Assembly: GCF_003049725.1 (NCBI RefSeq)
Contig: NZ_QAGM01000001.1
Span: 62,001-126,000 of the forward strand
Length of the DNA stretch: 64,000 bases
Source of the DNA: Oceanimonas marisflavi
GTDB taxonomy: Bacteria > Pseudomonadota > Gammaproteobacteria > Enterobacterales > Aeromonadaceae
Reading direction: 5' to 3'
Positions within the stretch are counted from its first letter, which is position 1. Each line of letters opens with the position of its first letter. The notes under the pieces are model-generated. The model searched no databases, was not told the DNA's origin, and worked only from the letters and a program-made list of their open reading frames with translations. Made by a program: the position numbers and the translations under genes. This document shows, one piece after another, positions 17,588 to 26,360 of this stretch.

Positions 17588-18037
17588 ATGGGCAACGTGG
17601 CACTCGACCTCGCCCGCCAGAGCCGGTTGCCGCTGCTGATTATTCCGGTCGATCTCGGCCCCATCGATGACGCCGTCCCTTTGCTGCTGGTCACGGATCA
17701 CTCTTCGGACTCCACCCGGGCCCGGACCTGCTTCACCGCGCTGCTGGGAAGCGAACGCAACGGCCGGGTCATGGTCATCAACAGCCCGGACCACCAGCTG
17801 GACTTCGAAGAACTGAAGGCCGAAGAGGGATTCGCCGACAATAATGAACGCCTGGACATCGGTGTTGCCCTCGGCGATCCCGTGGATGACGTTTGCAACA
17901 CCGCCAGTGAACTGAAAACCCCGCTGATCGTGATTGGCAAACATGGCGGCCCATCCGGCCGGGAGCCAGCGCTCGGCGGTGTGGCAGAAGGCATCTGCCG
18001 ACGGGCGCTCAACCCGCTGCTGCTGATCCCTTCATAA
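17588..18037 (+). pseudogene. Universal stress protein, 3' part, split by an IS element
   Basis: These 149 codons carry the end of Usp domain 1 (MGNVALDLARQSRLPLLIIP) and the whole of domain 2 (VPLLLVTDHSSDSTRA through IVIGKHGGPSG...ALNPLLLIPS). The Usp ATP-binding G-x2-G-x9-G-S/T signature is only partly kept. Although the part begins with ATG, that codon is an internal Met of the original gene and has no ribosome site, so I doubt it is translated. Confidence 0.8.
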
Positions 18038-18209
18038 ATCAGGCGCCCGACCAGCCTCTTGCCGGGGTTGCCTCTATGCCGATTGAACGGTAACCCGGTA
18101 GTCTGGTTTTCACGCGTGCGGGTAAATTCCATGAAGCTGTGCTGGCCGTTTGCCCATTCCCCAACAAGCCATTAGCCTGTTACCACCATTCACACTGTCT
18201 GTAACCCTA

Positions 18210-18560
18210 ATGACCAGCCCCAAACGCCCAATAAACAACCACAATGCCTACCATGCCCACGTTTATTTCGATGAGCACACCCTGGCGTTTGCCACTCAGC
18301 TTTGCCAGCGCATTGCTGAGGTGTTTGCACTGGAGGTGGGGCGCATTCATCAAAAGCCGGTGGGACCGCATACCAGGTGGAGCTGTCAGGTGAAATTTAC
18401 TCATGCCGACTTTGATCGCTTTATTCCCTGGCTGGATCGGTATCGCGGGGAGCTGAGTGTACTGGTGCATGCCGATACCGGCGATAATCTGGCGGATCAC
18501 ACCACCCATGCTTACTGGCTGGGTGATGCGGTAGAGCTGGATTTACGTATGTTCAGGTAG
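18210..18560 (+). CDS. DOPA 4,5-dioxygenase family protein
   Basis: This 116-residue protein matches the DOPA_dioxygen family, with conserved histidines in YHAHVYFD, PVGPHTRWSCQV and VHADTGDNLADHTTHAYWLG. Family members are small cytoplasmic extradiol-type dioxygenases, and the length is normal. The ATG at 18210 aligns with that of the decayed copy at 14197. Its end overlaps the convergent DUF4112 gene by 8 bp. The bacterial substrate is not established. Confidence 0.8.
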   Translation: MTSPKRPINNHNAYHAHVYFDEHTLAFATQLCQRIAEVFALEVGRIHQKPVGPHTRWSCQVKFTHADFDRFIPWLDRYRGELSVLVHADTGDNLADHTTHAYWLGDAVELDLRMFR

Positions 18561-18906
18561 ACTCAAAATACTTCTCCATCAACCGCATATTGCGCCGGTT
18601 GGCCTTGAAGGCAAAGTCGAACAGATCCCCCAGTATGGGAATGCTGCCGATCAGCACTTCCAGCACTATGTTGAAGCCCATGCGCGCCAGCAGGGTAAAC
18701 GGCAGTTTCATGCGAATGGCCTGCAGCAGTATGTAACCCGAGAAGGCGGCGCCGGTCAGATCCCCTACCCCGGGCACCAGCCCGATAATGCCGTCCAGGC
18801 CAATGCGAAAACCGCCGGGCAGGCGAATGGCGCTGTCCAGCAGCCAGGCCAGGCGGTCAAGTTTTTCGCGGGTTTCCTGACTGTGGTTTGAGTTGCGGGA
18901 GGGCAT
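18553..18906 (-). CDS. DUF4112 membrane protein
   Basis: This 117-residue protein starts at an ATG with AAGGAG 4 nt upstream; the open frame above it runs into a repeat and is not coding. It shows the DUF4112 signature: LDSAIRLPGGFRIGLDGIIGLVPGVGD, then a membrane segment and IGSIPILGDLFDFAFKANRRN. Probably two membrane segments. The function is unknown. Confidence 0.8.
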   Translation of the reverse strand: MPSRNSNHSQETREKLDRLAWLLDSAIRLPGGFRIGLDGIIGLVPGVGDLTGAAFSGYILLQAIRMKLPFTLLARMGFNIVLEVLIGSIPILGDLFDFAFKANRRNMRLMEKYFEST

Positions 18907-19004
18907 GGGGCTCCTTGTGTTTGGGGTTAGATCGGTAGTGTCTGTTCTGGATTCCCGCCTTCGCGAGGATGACGTTCCTTCGCGGGAATGACCTGAGCAT
19001 GGCG

Positions 19005-19163
19005 CTACTTTTTGGCGATTACCCATACGGCGTGGACGATGCCGGGAATATAGCCCAGCAGGGTGAGGATGATATTGATCCAGAAGTGCTTACCCAGCCC
19101 CACCTGCAGGAAGACGCCCAGTGGCGGTAGCAGAATGGCGATAAGTATTCTGATTAAATCCAT
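19005..19163 (-). CDS. yqaE: YqaE/Pmp3 family small membrane protein
   Basis: This 52-residue protein (MDLIRILIAILLPPLGVFLQ, then WINIILTLLGYIPGIVHAVWVI) matches the YqaE/Pmp3 family in length and in the PPLGVFLQ-G and LTLLGYIPGIVHA motifs. It has two membrane helices. Family members are often stress- or osmotically induced and affect membrane potential. An AAGGAG site precedes the ATG. Confidence 0.88.
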   Translation of the reverse strand: MDLIRILIAILLPPLGVFLQVGLGKHFWINIILTLLGYIPGIVHAVWVIAKK

Positions 19164-19233
19164 GACTGGCTCCTTGTTGTCATCTTCTTCGGCAGATTAG
19201 CCCGGGGAGTTTAAAACAACAACGTCACCGGGC

Positions 19234-20001
19234 TTACTTCCCCTTGCTCACCGCATCCATGGCGTCACACCAGGCCTGCAGGCCATTGTTCGCTTTAATG
19301 TGCTCCAGGCCTTTCAGAGTAAAAGTGCCGGGGGTGGCAATGCTGTTGCCAATGTCGCCGTAGTCGAGCTCGGGGCGGGATTCAGCCAGGGCCATGGCGC
19401 TGGTGATGGAGTGCACCACCATCTGCCGGGCGGCGTGCTGGCTCATGCCCTGCGCCACGCTCCAGTCAATGAGCTGCTGCACCAGAAAATAGCTCCAGCC
19501 ATGCAGGCAGCCGTGGGCCAGGGCCACGTCAAACAGGGCTTCCGACTCCAGCACAATCACCTTTCCCATGGCGCCGAACAGGGCCTCGGCGGCCGCGTTG
19601 GCCGGAAACAGCGGCACCGGCCCGGCGCCCACCTCCACACTGGCCGGCGGCAGCACGCGCACCAGCGTCGTCGCCTGCAGCGCCGGGTGTTGCCGCAACT
19701 GCTGCAACGACACCCCTGCCATGGCCGACATCACCAGCTGGCCGGGCTTGAAGGTCAGATCCTGCAGCAGCTCGCTCAGGCTCTTCGGCCGCACCGCCAG
19801 CAGAATGATGTCGCTGCCCTCCACCACCTCCTGATTGCTGCCGGCCACCTCGCACCGGCACTGTCCGGCCAGCCGGCTGGCCGCTGCGGCATTGCGCGGG
19901 CTCAAAATAATGCGCCTTTGGTCGCCGCCGTTGCGCAGGCCGGTTACCGTATAGGTGGCCAGGTGGCCAACGCCCAGAATGCCAAGGATGGGTATGGTCA
20001 T
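19234..20001 (-). CDS. Pyrroline-5-carboxylate reductase-like protein
   Basis: This 255-residue protein of the ProC family starts with a Rossmann GILGVGHLATYTVTGL motif. It continues with ILLAVRPKSLSELL and the AMAGVSLQQLR region and ends in a helical dimerisation domain (ITSAMALAE...TPGTFTLKGLEHI). It is a little shorter than typical ProC (about 270) and diverges in several conserved places, so it may be a ProC paralogue rather than the main proline biosynthesis enzyme. It is a single gene, and the cofactor would be NAD(P)H. Confidence 0.75.
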   Translation of the reverse strand: MTIPILGILGVGHLATYTVTGLRNGGDQRRIILSPRNAAAASRLAGQCRCEVAGSNQEVVEGSDIILLAVRPKSLSELLQDLTFKPGQLVMSAMAGVSLQQLRQHPALQATTLVRVLPPASVEVGAGPVPLFPANAAAEALFGAMGKVIVLESEALFDVALAHGCLHGWSYFLVQQLIDWSVAQGMSQHAARQMVVHSITSAMALAESRPELDYGDIGNSIATPGTFTLKGLEHIKANNGLQAWCDAMDAVSKGK

Positions 20002-20115
20002 GTCGGTTTACTCATGGTTAACGTGCTGGCTGTGCCCTGCTCTGTGATGGTCAGCATGCTGGGCTGGGGCTGGTTGAGCAACCACTAACCCGAGATCTTG
20101 AGTCGTCGGCCCTGG

Positions 20116-20135
20116 ATTCCCGCCTTCGCGGGAAT
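20116..20135. repeat. Palindromic intergenic repeat (ATTCCCGC-cttc-GCGGGAAT)
   Basis: Same family as the copies at 11371 and 11461. It is followed by several degenerate GGGAATGACGG and GGAGTGACGG half-units up to 20200, filling the proC-etfB gap. Confidence 0.6.
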
Positions 20136-20209
20136 GACGGGGGAAGACGCGGGAATGACGGAAGAAGACATCGGAGTGACGGGGAAGACACGGGAATAAC
20201 AAATCATTA

Positions 20210-20237
20210 TAAAAACGCCGGCATTTGCCGGCGTTTT
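20210..20237 (-). terminator. Bidirectional terminator at the end of the dgc-etf operon
   Basis: AAAACGCCGGCA and TGCCGGCGTTTT form a 12-bp stem with a 2-nt loop, 25 nt beyond the etfB stop; the T-run on the minus strand is TTTTTATAA. Confidence 0.85.
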
Positions 20238-20261
20238 GCGTTGTCTTCCCCAAGACAGTGC

Positions 20262-21041
20262 TTATTTGCGCAGTACCCCTTCTTCCACCAGCAGGTCGTA
20301 AATGGCCTGGGCGGCGGCCTGGGGGTCGTTGCGAATGATTTGTCCCTTGCCCCCCTGGGCCTTGGCGGTGGCCTGCCTGAAGCGGTCGGCGGCGGTTTTG
20401 GCGCGGGCCACCTTCAGGCGCTTGGGCCTGGGTTTGGCGTCCTGCCACTGCCAGCCGGTGCTGTCAGCATCGCGCCTTGGGGCCACCGGTTGCTGCTCGG
20501 TCACGGCGCCGCGCCGGGCCCGGGCAAAGGCGAGCTGGCGGGGGCTGGCGGCGGCCTCGTCCACGCTGGCCACCAGTGGCAGCTGGGTGGTAATACGCCG
20601 GCGCTGGCCACGCGGCAGTGCCTGCAGCAGGGTGACCTGATCGCCGTCAATGGATTCGATGGCGGCAATGCCGGTTACCAGCGGCCAGCCCAGGTGCTCG
20701 GCCAGCAGGTAGGGCAGCATGCCCGAGCCTTCGCCCTGCTCGGCATGAATGCCGGTGAGCAACAGGTCGGGCTGTTTCTCGTCCAGGTAGGGCGCCAGCA
20801 CCGACAGGGCGTCGTCGTTCTGGCCCTGGCGCAGCACCGTCAGCCGCTCCAGTCCCATGCCCAGATAATCCTGCAGCGCCGGGCGCTCCGGATCACCGGC
20901 ATGGATCACTTCCAGCTCCCCCTTCAGGGCAAAGGCCACTTCCAGGGCGCAGGCGTCCTGCATGGCACGGCGGGTGCGGCCCGACACCGGGTGACGGCCT
21001 TCACTCACCAGCACCGCAATCTTCAACTGTTCAGGCTGCAT
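20262..21041 (-). CDS. etfB: Electron transfer flavoprotein beta subunit of the dgc operon
   Basis: This 259-residue protein is a divergent ETF beta/FixA-like subunit: IAVLVSEGRHPVSGRT at the N-terminus, DLLLTGIHAEQGEGSGMLPYLLAEHLGWPLVTGI for the nucleotide-binding region, and the IRRITTQLP-type loop. It should pair with the EtfA encoded just upstream to carry electrons from dimethylglycine demethylase to the quinone pool. The ATG at 21041 lies inside the end of etfA (11-nt overlap), with GGAG 8 nt upstream. The tail after residue 160 is unusual and basic. It is cytoplasmic. Confidence 0.8.
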   Translation of the reverse strand: MQPEQLKIAVLVSEGRHPVSGRTRRAMQDACALEVAFALKGELEVIHAGDPERPALQDYLGMGLERLTVLRQGQNDDALSVLAPYLDEKQPDLLLTGIHAEQGEGSGMLPYLLAEHLGWPLVTGIAAIESIDGDQVTLLQALPRGQRRRITTQLPLVASVDEAAASPRQLAFARARRGAVTEQQPVAPRRDADSTGWQWQDAKPRPKRLKVARAKTAADRFRQATAKAQGGKGQIIRNDPQAAAQAIYDLLVEEGVLRK

Positions 21042-22248
21042 CACTTATCTCCTGCTCCGGTTTGGCGGACGCCAGCGCCATCAGCGCCGCCAGAATTTCG
21101 CGGCTGTCACCAATGGCGCTTAAGTTCGCGCGTTTCACCATGTCACAGTCGGTGTCCTGGTTGATGGCCACCACCTTCTCCACCTTGCCCAGGCCCTGCA
21201 GGTGCTGCACGGCGCCGGAAATGCCCACGGCAATATAAACCCGGGCGCTTACCCAGGTGCCGGTGGCGCCCACCTGGCGGCTGCGCGGCATAAAGCCGTC
21301 GTCCACCGCCACCCGGCTGGCGCCCTCGGCGGCGCCGAGCAGGGTGGCGGCCTGGTGGAACTGCTCCCAGTCGTGCACGCCGTTACCGGCGGAGAGAATA
21401 AACTCCGCCTCGGCCAGGGGTATGTCGGCGGGATCCACCGCCACCCGGCCGCCGTCGTGCACCCTAACGGTGGGCAGGGTGTCTGCCTCAAAGCTGACCG
21501 GCAGGGTCTGGTAACGATGCTCGGTGCAGGGCATGGCGCACTCTTCCAGCAGCAACAGCAACCGGCACAGCGGGCGGGTAATGTCCTGATGACCGGCGCC
21601 GCTGCGGGCGATAACCTGATCGCCCTCCCACTTCCACACCCCGGTGGCGGGCCGCTCGCCCAGGGCCACCGCCAGCCGGCGGCCCAGCTCGGCTGACTCG
21701 CCGGCATCGGGGAACAGCCAGTGCAGCGGCTGATATTCGCTGTCGGCCTGCAGGCACAGCTCGGTCCAGGCTTCGGGCTGGTAGCCCTCTACCCCGTCCA
21801 GTTGCAGCAGCCGATCCACCCCGGCCTCGTCAATGCTGTCTTTCAGCTCGCCGCACACCAGGCCCAGCACGGCGGTGCTCTGGGCCTGGGCCGCCGCCAT
21901 CTGCTGGGCCAGGCCCAGCACGTCCTTGCCATGGCCGGTGAGGCGGCCGCCGGACAGCGGCAGCCAGACCGCAATATAGTGCTGCGGATTGTCCACTGTG
22001 TGCAGCGGCAGCTGTGGCTGCTCGCTGGCCTTGCGTACCAGGGTGGTCACCCCGGCGGCGCCGTTCATATTGAGCCGGTCCAGCCGGCGCAGGCCGCTGG
22101 GACCGTACTGCCACTGGGGGCGCGGGTTCTTGCGCAGCAGCCCGGTGGGGCCGCGCAGGGGCTCGCCGCTCAGTTCACCGTGGCGCGGATGCAGCCGGTT
22201 GCGGGCAATCCAGGCCAGCCGCGGATCCTTGCGAATAATGTCAGACAT
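21031..22248 (-). CDS. etfA: Electron transfer flavoprotein alpha subunit of the dgc operon
   Basis: This 405-residue ETF alpha/FixB-like protein keeps the C-terminal FAD domain: FMPRSRQVGATGTWVSARVYIAVGISGAVQHLQGL, quoted as a region, with the R-x-VG-TG and GISGA-QH motifs, then VVAINQDTDCDMVKRAN. It has an N-terminal extension of roughly 85 residues over standard EtfA. It overlaps dgcB by 8 nt and etfB by 11 nt, so the three are coupled. Context makes it the private electron carrier of the demethylase. Confidence 0.85.
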   Translation of the reverse strand: MSDIIRKDPRLAWIARNRLHPRHGELSGEPLRGPTGLLRKNPRPQWQYGPSGLRRLDRLNMNGAAGVTTLVRKASEQPQLPLHTVDNPQHYIAVWLPLSGGRLTGHGKDVLGLAQQMAAAQAQSTAVLGLVCGELKDSIDEAGVDRLLQLDGVEGYQPEAWTELCLQADSEYQPLHWLFPDAGESAELGRRLAVALGERPATGVWKWEGDQVIARSGAGHQDITRPLCRLLLLLEECAMPCTEHRYQTLPVSFEADTLPTVRVHDGGRVAVDPADIPLAEAEFILSAGNGVHDWEQFHQAATLLGAAEGASRVAVDDGFMPRSRQVGATGTWVSARVYIAVGISGAVQHLQGLGKVEKVVAINQDTDCDMVKRANLSAIGDSREILAALMALASAKPEQEISDAA

Positions 22249-24178
22249 GAGCTTCCTCCTTCTTCGGCTGTTCGGCGGGCAGGATCAGCGCCTCCAGCAG
22301 CAGCTCGGCAATGTCCTTCACCTCGGGCCGTGGCTCCACCACCCCTTCCATCATCAGGGTACACTGAGGGCAGGCCACCGCCATCAGCTCGGCATCCACC
22401 GACCGGGCGTCGTCCATGCGCATGTCGGCAATACGGCGCTCGCCGGGAATGTCGGTGACCGGGGCGCCGCCACCGCCTCCGCAGCAACGGGAGCGGAACC
22501 CGCTGCGCTCCATCTCGGTGCGGGCATAGCCCAGCTGATCGAGCAGGTAGCGCGGCGCGTCATACACACCGTTATACCGGCCCAGGTAGCAGGGATCGTG
22601 GTAGGTCAGCCTGCCGCTCTGGCCGTTGCTGAACGCCAGCCGTCCCTGCTGGTGCAGATCGGCCAGCAGCTCGCTGTGGTGCACCACCTTCAGCTCGCCG
22701 CCCAGCTCGGCATATTCGGTGCCCAGGCTTTGCAGCGAGTGCGGATCGGCGGTCACAATGCGGTTAAAGCGGTACTTGCCCAGGGTACGAATATTGGCCC
22801 TGGCCAGGCGCTGGAAGGTGGCTTCGTCACCCAGGCGGCGGGCCAGATCACCGGAGTCCAGCTCCTCGTTGCCGAGGTAGGCAAAGTCCACGCCGGCGGC
22901 CTGCATCAGCTGCACCAGGGCACGCAGGGTGCGCTGGTTGCGCATGTCAAAGGCGCCGTCACCCACCCACAGCAGCACATCGGCCTCGCCCACTTCCTTC
23001 ATCAGCGGCATATTGAGATCGGCAGCCCAGTTGCTACGGCTGGCCGGGGCCAGGCCGCCCGGGTTGTCGGTGGCGATCAGGTTTTCCAGCACTTCCTGGC
23101 CCTTGCCCGGGGTCTGGCCCCGCTCCAGGGTCAGGTAGCGGCGCATGTCCACCACGGCATCCACGTGCTCAATCATCATGGGGCACTCTTCCACGCAGGC
23201 GCGGCAGGTGGTGCACGACCACAGGGTCTGGCTGTCGAGCATGCTTTCCACCAGCGGCTTGTCGGGGCAGCCGGTACGGGCGGCGCCTTCCTGGCCCGGG
23301 TGCGGGCTGCCGTGGTAGGCCACTTCTTCCTGGGCGGCCAGGCTGGTCACCATGTCCTGGATCAGTTTCTTGGGGTTGAGCGGCTGACCGGCGGCAAAGG
23401 CCGGGCACTTGCTCTCGCAGCGGCCGCACTGCACGCAGGCGTCAAAACCCAGCAGCTGGTTCCATTTAAAGTCGGTGACCTTTTCCACCCCCAGCTTGTC
23501 GGCGGTCAGATCAATCGCCTTCAGGCCGGTGTCGCGGCCACCGCCAAAGCGGGCCGGACGGCGGTGAAAGGCCAGATGCAGGGCACCGGCAAAGGCGTGC
23601 TTCATGGGGCCGCCCCAGGCCATGCCAAACACCAGCTCGCCCAGGCCCCAGGCGCACAGCGCCAATAACAGCAGGCCCAGCAGGGTGCTGCCGGTGCCTT
23701 CCGGCAGAATGCCGGCGGCCGGCAGGGTGGCAATGAAAAAGCCAACCGAAAACGCCAGCAGGCTTTTCGGCAGCCGCTGCCAGGGGCCGCGCGACAGGCG
23801 CGAATTGGGCAGGTCGCTGGCAGGCTTTCGACGGCGCTTCCACACAAACAGGGCGCCCACCGTCATCAGCAGGCTGGCGCCCAGCAGGGGCCATACCAGC
23901 CAGGCGCTGTGCAGGCCCAGGCCGTGCACCAGCACCACCAGCACCAGCGCCAGCACAAAGCCGCCGCCGGTGGCCACGTGGGTGTTGGACATGTATTTAT
24001 CGCGGGCCACCACATGGTGCAGATCCACCAGATAGCGACGCGGCATGGCGGCCAGCCCCTGCCAGAAGGCCACGGGGCTGGCCTGGCCCCGGCGCCACAA
24101 CCGCACCCGGCGCACGGCACCGATCGCGGCCAGGGCAAAGGCCAGCATAAGCAGATAAGGGATCACAGGCTCGAACAT
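22241..24178 (-). CDS. dgcB: Iron-sulfur membrane protein of dimethylglycine demethylase (DgcB)
   Basis: This 645-residue protein has about five N-terminal membrane segments (residues 1-210), then two [4Fe-4S] motifs (CVQCGRCESKCPAF and CTTCRACVEECPMM). The C-terminal half carries CCG domains (CCGGGGGAPVT; ACPQCTLMMEG). This is the layout of DgcB and of heterodisulfide reductase-like electron carriers. In Pseudomonas dgcA and dgcB are both needed to convert dimethylglycine to sarcosine. Here it should take electrons between DgcA, ETF and the membrane. Confidence 0.88.
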   Translation of the reverse strand: MFEPVIPYLLMLAFALAAIGAVRRVRLWRRGQASPVAFWQGLAAMPRRYLVDLHHVVARDKYMSNTHVATGGGFVLALVLVVLVHGLGLHSAWLVWPLLGASLLMTVGALFVWKRRRKPASDLPNSRLSRGPWQRLPKSLLAFSVGFFIATLPAAGILPEGTGSTLLGLLLLALCAWGLGELVFGMAWGGPMKHAFAGALHLAFHRRPARFGGGRDTGLKAIDLTADKLGVEKVTDFKWNQLLGFDACVQCGRCESKCPAFAAGQPLNPKKLIQDMVTSLAAQEEVAYHGSPHPGQEGAARTGCPDKPLVESMLDSQTLWSCTTCRACVEECPMMIEHVDAVVDMRRYLTLERGQTPGKGQEVLENLIATDNPGGLAPASRSNWAADLNMPLMKEVGEADVLLWVGDGAFDMRNQRTLRALVQLMQAAGVDFAYLGNEELDSGDLARRLGDEATFQRLARANIRTLGKYRFNRIVTADPHSLQSLGTEYAELGGELKVVHHSELLADLHQQGRLAFSNGQSGRLTYHDPCYLGRYNGVYDAPRYLLDQLGYARTEMERSGFRSRCCGGGGGAPVTDIPGERRIADMRMDDARSVDAELMAVACPQCTLMMEGVVEPRPEVKDIAELLLEALILPAEQPKKEEAHV

Positions 24179-24192
24179 AGCGGGCTCCTCAG

Positions 24193-24218
24193 GCAGGGCC
24201 GGGGGTTCCCGGCCCTGC
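24193..24218. repeat. Intercistronic hairpin between dgcA and dgcB
   Basis: GCAGGGCCGGG and CCCGGCCCTGC form a perfect 11-bp stem with a 4-nt loop. No T-run follows. A similar 8-bp hairpin (GCGGGCCG/CGGCCCGC) sits between the DUF5943 gene and dgcA near 26306-26332. These may tune the relative amounts of the subunits. Confidence 0.5.
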
Positions 24219-24222
24219 TGGC

Positions 24223-26286
24223 TCAGAAGTCTTTACACAGACGCAGGGCGTCGTAGATGGCGGCGTGAGTGTTGCGCTGGGAAACGCAGTCACCCAGACG
24301 ATAGAGCAGATAGCCCTTGCCGTGCTCGGCCAGGGACGGCTGGGGCTTGGCGTCGTACAGGGCTTCCAGATCGATCTGGCCCTTGTTGACCGCATCGCCC
24401 TTCAGCTCGTAATAGAGCCGCTCGTCCGGACGCAGGCCGTTCTCCACCACAACCTGATCCACCACCCGCTCTTCCTGCTGGCCGGTGTACTCGTTTTCCA
24501 GCACCGCCACCAGCTTATCGCCCTCCTTGTAGACCTTGTGCAGGGCCAGATCGGAGGTCATGATCACCTCGCGCTCATAGAGCGAGCGGTAATAGGTGGG
24601 GAAGGTGGTACCGCCAATGGCCGCGCCGGGCTTGATGTCGTCGGTCACCAGCTCCACCAGGCTGCCCTTGGAGGCCAGGTAGTCCGCCGCCGACATGCCG
24701 GAGAACTCGCAAATGGTGTCGTACACCAGCACGTTCTTGCCCGGCTCCACTCGGCCGGAGAGAATGTCCCAGGTGCTCACCACCAGGCCTTCTTCCGCGC
24801 CCCACTCGGGCACCTGCTCCAGGAAGGGAGTGCCACCCACCGCCAGGATCACCACGTCGGGCTGCTCACCCATAATGGCGGGCAGATCGGCGGCGGTGCC
24901 CAGGCGCAGATCCACCTTGAGGCGATTAAGCTCCAGGGCATACCAGCGGGTAATGCCGGCAATCTGATCGCGCTGGGGCGCCTTCGCCGCCAGGGTGATC
25001 TGGCCGCCCAGCTCGGGGGCCTTTTCAAACAGCACCACCTGGTGGCCGCGCTCGGCCGCCACCCGGGCCGCCTCCATGCCACCGGGGCCGCCACCCACCA
25101 CCACCACCTTGCGCACCGGGCCGTCGGTTTTTTCGATGATATGGGGCATGCCCATGTATTCCCGCGAAGTGGCCGCGTTCTGAATGCAGAGCACGTCCAG
25201 GCCCTGATACTGGCGGTCGATACAGTAGTTGGCGCCCACACACTGCTTGATTTGATCCACCTGACCCAGCTTGATTTTGGTGATCAGATGCGGGTCGGCA
25301 ATGTGCGCCCGGGTCATGCCCACAAAGTCGACATAGCCGCCTTCCAGAATACGCTGTGCCTGGTTCGGGTCCTTGATGTTCTGGGCGTGGATCACCGGCA
25401 CGGAAACCACTTCCTTGATGCCCGCCGCCAGGTGCAGGAAGGGCTCGGGCGGGTAGCTCATGTTGGGAATGACGTTGGCCAGGGTGTTGTGGGTGTCGCA
25501 GCCGGAGCCGATCACGCCAAAGAAGTCCACCATGCCGGTGTCGTTGTAGTATTTGGCGATCTGCTTCATGTCTTCATGGCTGAGGCCGTCGGGGTGGAAC
25601 TCGTCGCCACAGATGCGCATGCCCACGGCGAAGTCGGGGCCCACCTCGGCGCGAATGGCCTTGAGCACTTCCAGGCCAAAGCGCATGCGGTTTTCAAAGC
25701 TGCCGCCCCATTCGTCGGTGCGCTTGTTGACCCGCGGGCTCCAGAACTGATCGATCAGGTGCTGGTGCACGGCAGACACTTCCACCCCGTCCAGGCCTCC
25801 TTCCTTGGCGCGGCGCGCGGCCTGGGCGAAATCACCGATAATGCGCTGAATGTCTTCCGGCTCAATGGTTTTACAGGTGGCGCGGTGCACCGGCTCGCGA
25901 ATGCCCGACGGCGATACCAGGGTGCTCCAGTTATAGCCGTCCCAGCGGGAACGCCGGCCCATGTGGGTGATTTGAATCATGATCCTGGCGCCGTGCTTGT
26001 GCATGGCCTCGGACAGATTCTGGAAATAGGGAATAATGCGGTCGGTGCTCAGGTTGACCGAGCTCCACCACTGCTGGGGACTGTCAATCGACACCACGCT
26101 GGAGCCGCCGCAAATGGCCAGGCCCAGGCCGCCCTTGGCCTTTTCCTCGTAGTATTTCACGTAGCGATCCGTGGTCATGCCACCGTCGGTGGCATGTACC
26201 TCGGCATGGGCCGTGCTCACAATCCGGTTGCGAATGGTGAGCTTGTTGATGTTCATGGGTTGAAACAAGGCGTCGAACTGTCCCAT
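24223..26286 (-). CDS. dgcA: Dimethylglycine demethylase flavoprotein (DgcA)
   Basis: This 687-residue protein is of the trimethylamine dehydrogenase/old yellow enzyme type. An N-terminal FMN TIM barrel (about 1-370) opens with LFQPMNINKLTIRNRIVSTAH. A Cys cluster (CVGANYC...LDVLCIQNA) could bind [4Fe-4S]. A C-terminal FAD/NAD Rossmann part follows (VVVVGGGPGGMEAARVAAERGHQV). DgcA demethylates dimethylglycine to sarcosine, releasing a C1 unit. The order with dipeptidase, DUF5943 protein, dgcB and etf genes matches the Pseudomonas betaine catabolism locus, which separates it from other enzymes of this fold. Confidence 0.88.
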   Translation of the reverse strand: MGQFDALFQPMNINKLTIRNRIVSTAHAEVHATDGGMTTDRYVKYYEEKAKGGLGLAICGGSSVVSIDSPQQWWSSVNLSTDRIIPYFQNLSEAMHKHGARIMIQITHMGRRSRWDGYNWSTLVSPSGIREPVHRATCKTIEPEDIQRIIGDFAQAARRAKEGGLDGVEVSAVHQHLIDQFWSPRVNKRTDEWGGSFENRMRFGLEVLKAIRAEVGPDFAVGMRICGDEFHPDGLSHEDMKQIAKYYNDTGMVDFFGVIGSGCDTHNTLANVIPNMSYPPEPFLHLAAGIKEVVSVPVIHAQNIKDPNQAQRILEGGYVDFVGMTRAHIADPHLITKIKLGQVDQIKQCVGANYCIDRQYQGLDVLCIQNAATSREYMGMPHIIEKTDGPVRKVVVVGGGPGGMEAARVAAERGHQVVLFEKAPELGGQITLAAKAPQRDQIAGITRWYALELNRLKVDLRLGTAADLPAIMGEQPDVVILAVGGTPFLEQVPEWGAEEGLVVSTWDILSGRVEPGKNVLVYDTICEFSGMSAADYLASKGSLVELVTDDIKPGAAIGGTTFPTYYRSLYEREVIMTSDLALHKVYKEGDKLVAVLENEYTGQQEERVVDQVVVENGLRPDERLYYELKGDAVNKGQIDLEALYDAKPQPSLAEHGKGYLLYRLGDCVSQRNTHAAIYDALRLCKDF

Positions 26287-26360
26287 CCTGGAATCCTCTT
26301 GTACATGCTGCGGGCCGTGCTCCCGGCCCGCCGAAAATGAATACTCGCCGGGAACGCGCC

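Larger units (their letters stand above)
18172..18992. repeat. Intact copy of the duplicated DOPA-dioxygenase/DUF4112 segment
   Basis: This is the complete partner of the decayed copy at 14161-14766, in direct orientation and about 4.0 kb apart. Both genes are intact here. Confidence 0.8.

Noticed and set aside
17588-18037. Independent single-domain universal stress gene
   Set aside because: Its ATG is an internal codon of the split gene; joining across the IS restores one frame, and there is no ribosome site.
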